Positions 6,567 to 7,449 of a stretch of DNA of 7,449 nucleotides are shown piece after piece (the stretch's first letter is position 1; every line of letters begins with the position of its first letter). Position numbers and translations under genes: made by a program. The DNA is from a bacterium (GTDB taxonomy: Bacteria; Fidelibacterota; Marinisomatia; Marinisomatales; JAHJCW01). Below the pieces are notes generated by a model. It worked only from the letters and a program-made list of their open reading frames with translations, was not told the DNA's origin and did not search any database. The stretch spans positions 1 through 7,449 of the forward strand of contig JAUXHY010000053.1 of NCBI GenBank assembly GCA_030621275.1, written 5' to 3'.

Positions 6567-7449
6567 AGTTAAAATTGTTTCTCCCAATCATTGCTTGTCC
6601 GAGCGAGATTCCGCCATCATTTGTCGGAACTTGACTGTGAGTATAGACCATAAAATTTGCTTTTTCAAGTGCTAAAATTGTATGTTCAAATAAAACCATA
6701 TTTTGAAAAACACCACCACTCAAGACGATTTGATTTATTCCGGTTTCATTTCGTGCATCTTTGGCAATTTCTAAATAGATTTGAATTAATGTTGTATGAA
6801 AACGACTACTGATTTTGGAAAATGTTTCATTATTTTGAATTGATCTTACAACTGATCTGATGATAGGTTGTAATAAGATTTCTCTTTTTTTCATTTTATA
6901 TTCAATTTCAAATGAGAATGGTCTGACATCTGTTGTTTCAAATGCTTGCATTAATTCAATTGCTGCTTGTGCTTCATAACGAATTGTTTGCCTTCCGCCA
7001 CTCATAGCAGCAACTGCATCAAATAATCTACCGCAACTTGATGTTAATGGACTGTTGATATTTTTATTGACCATTTCTACAATTGGTTCAATATTGTGAT
7101 GATCAATAAATGGCAAATTTGGAATTGTGTTATCAAATGTTTTATGCAAGTAACTCACTGCTATTCGCCATGGCGATTTAATTGCCGCATCTCCACCTGG
7201 AAGGGGCATTGGCTCGAAATGGGCGAATCTATCAAAATTATTGTAATCACCTATCAATATTTCACCACCCCAAATTGTTCCATCGACACCATAACCAGTG
7301 CCGTCCATAATTATTCCAATTACAGGATTAGTAAGTTGATTTTCAGCCATGCAAGCTGCTAGATGTGCATGATGGTGTTGCACTGCAATAGTTTTGATAT
7401 CAGATTGCTCACTTGCCAATTGTGTTGAAAAATACTGTGGATGCATATC
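6565..7449 (-). CDS. hypF: HypF, carbamoyltransferase, C-terminal part (truncated by window edge)
   Basis: The last 294 residues of HypF; the frame is open through the right edge (an Asp codon precedes the first in-window Met at 7446), so that Met is not the start. Full HypF is about 750 residues: acylphosphatase domain, zinc-finger-like motifs, YrdC-like domain and Kae1/TsaD-like domain. Only the last is present here. Visible marks are VQHHHAHLAACMAEN (the metal-binding HHHAH motif), DGTGYGVDGTIWGGE (nucleotide binding), LPGGDAAIKSPWR, SSCGRLFDAVAAM, RYEAQAAIELM, LSGGVFQNMVL and PTNDGGISLGQA. HypF uses carbamoyl phosphate and ATP to make carbamoyl-AMP and moves the carbamoyl group to the C-terminal Cys of HypE. 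It is the first gene of the visible operon; hypA, hypB or hydrogenase genes may lie upstream, outside the window. Confidence 0.97.
   Translation of the reverse strand, partial: DMHPQYFSTQLASEQSDIKTIAVQHHHAHLAACMAENQLTNPVIGIIMDGTGYGVDGTIWGGEILIGDYNNFDRFAHFEPMPLPGGDAAIKSPWRIAVSYLHKTFDNTIPNLPFIDHHNIEPIVEMVNKNINSPLTSSCGRLFDAVAAMSGGRQTIRYEAQAAIELMQAFETTDVRPFSFEIEYKMKKREILLQPIIRSVVRSIQNNETFSKISSRFHTTLIQIYLEIAKDARNETGINQIVLSGGVFQNMVLFEHTILALEKANFMVYTHSQVPTNDGGISLGQAMIGRNNFN

Overview
The window is AT-rich bacterial DNA. Every gene I can support lies on the minus strand, so transcription runs from high to low coordinates. I see no 16S or other taxonomic marker. The low GC, the Bacteroidota-style AraC regulator, two predicted lipoproteins and the style of the Hyp proteins suggest the Bacteroidota / Ignavibacteriota / Chlorobiota group. 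That placement is inference.

From 7449 down to 1801 there is a compact [NiFe]-hydrogenase maturation (hyp) operon: hypF (C-terminal part only, cut by the window edge), hypC, hypD, a predicted S41-family lipoprotein peptidase, hypE, and a multi-pass membrane protein with a His-rich loop that is probably a nickel transporter. HypF carbamoylates the C-terminal cysteine of HypE, and HypE dehydrates the group to a thiocyanate. HypC and HypD receive the cyanide and build the Fe(CN)2CO unit that goes into the hydrogenase large subunit. The membrane protein would supply or balance nickel. hypA, hypB and the hydrogenase structural genes are not in the window. Junctions are tight: the hypF stop lies in the hypC Shine-Dalgarno sequence, hypC TAA abuts hypD ATG, hypD overlaps the peptidase gene by 8 nt, and hypE is 13 nt from the transporter gene.

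The S41 gene is the oddity of the operon. It splits hypD from hypE and has no known role in maturation. It is bracketed by two copies of a 30-bp palindromic direct repeat (25 of 30 identical). One copy is a perfect 13-bp-stem hairpin translated as part of the protein's N-terminus. The other lies just after its stop codon.

The remaining 1.8 kb holds a 252-bp AT-rich gap with weak inverted repeats, an AraC-family regulator (721-1548), a 260-bp intergenic region with three tandem 21-bp units that look like an operator array, and the N-terminal 153 residues of a beta-helix lipoprotein that runs off the left edge (start at 460).
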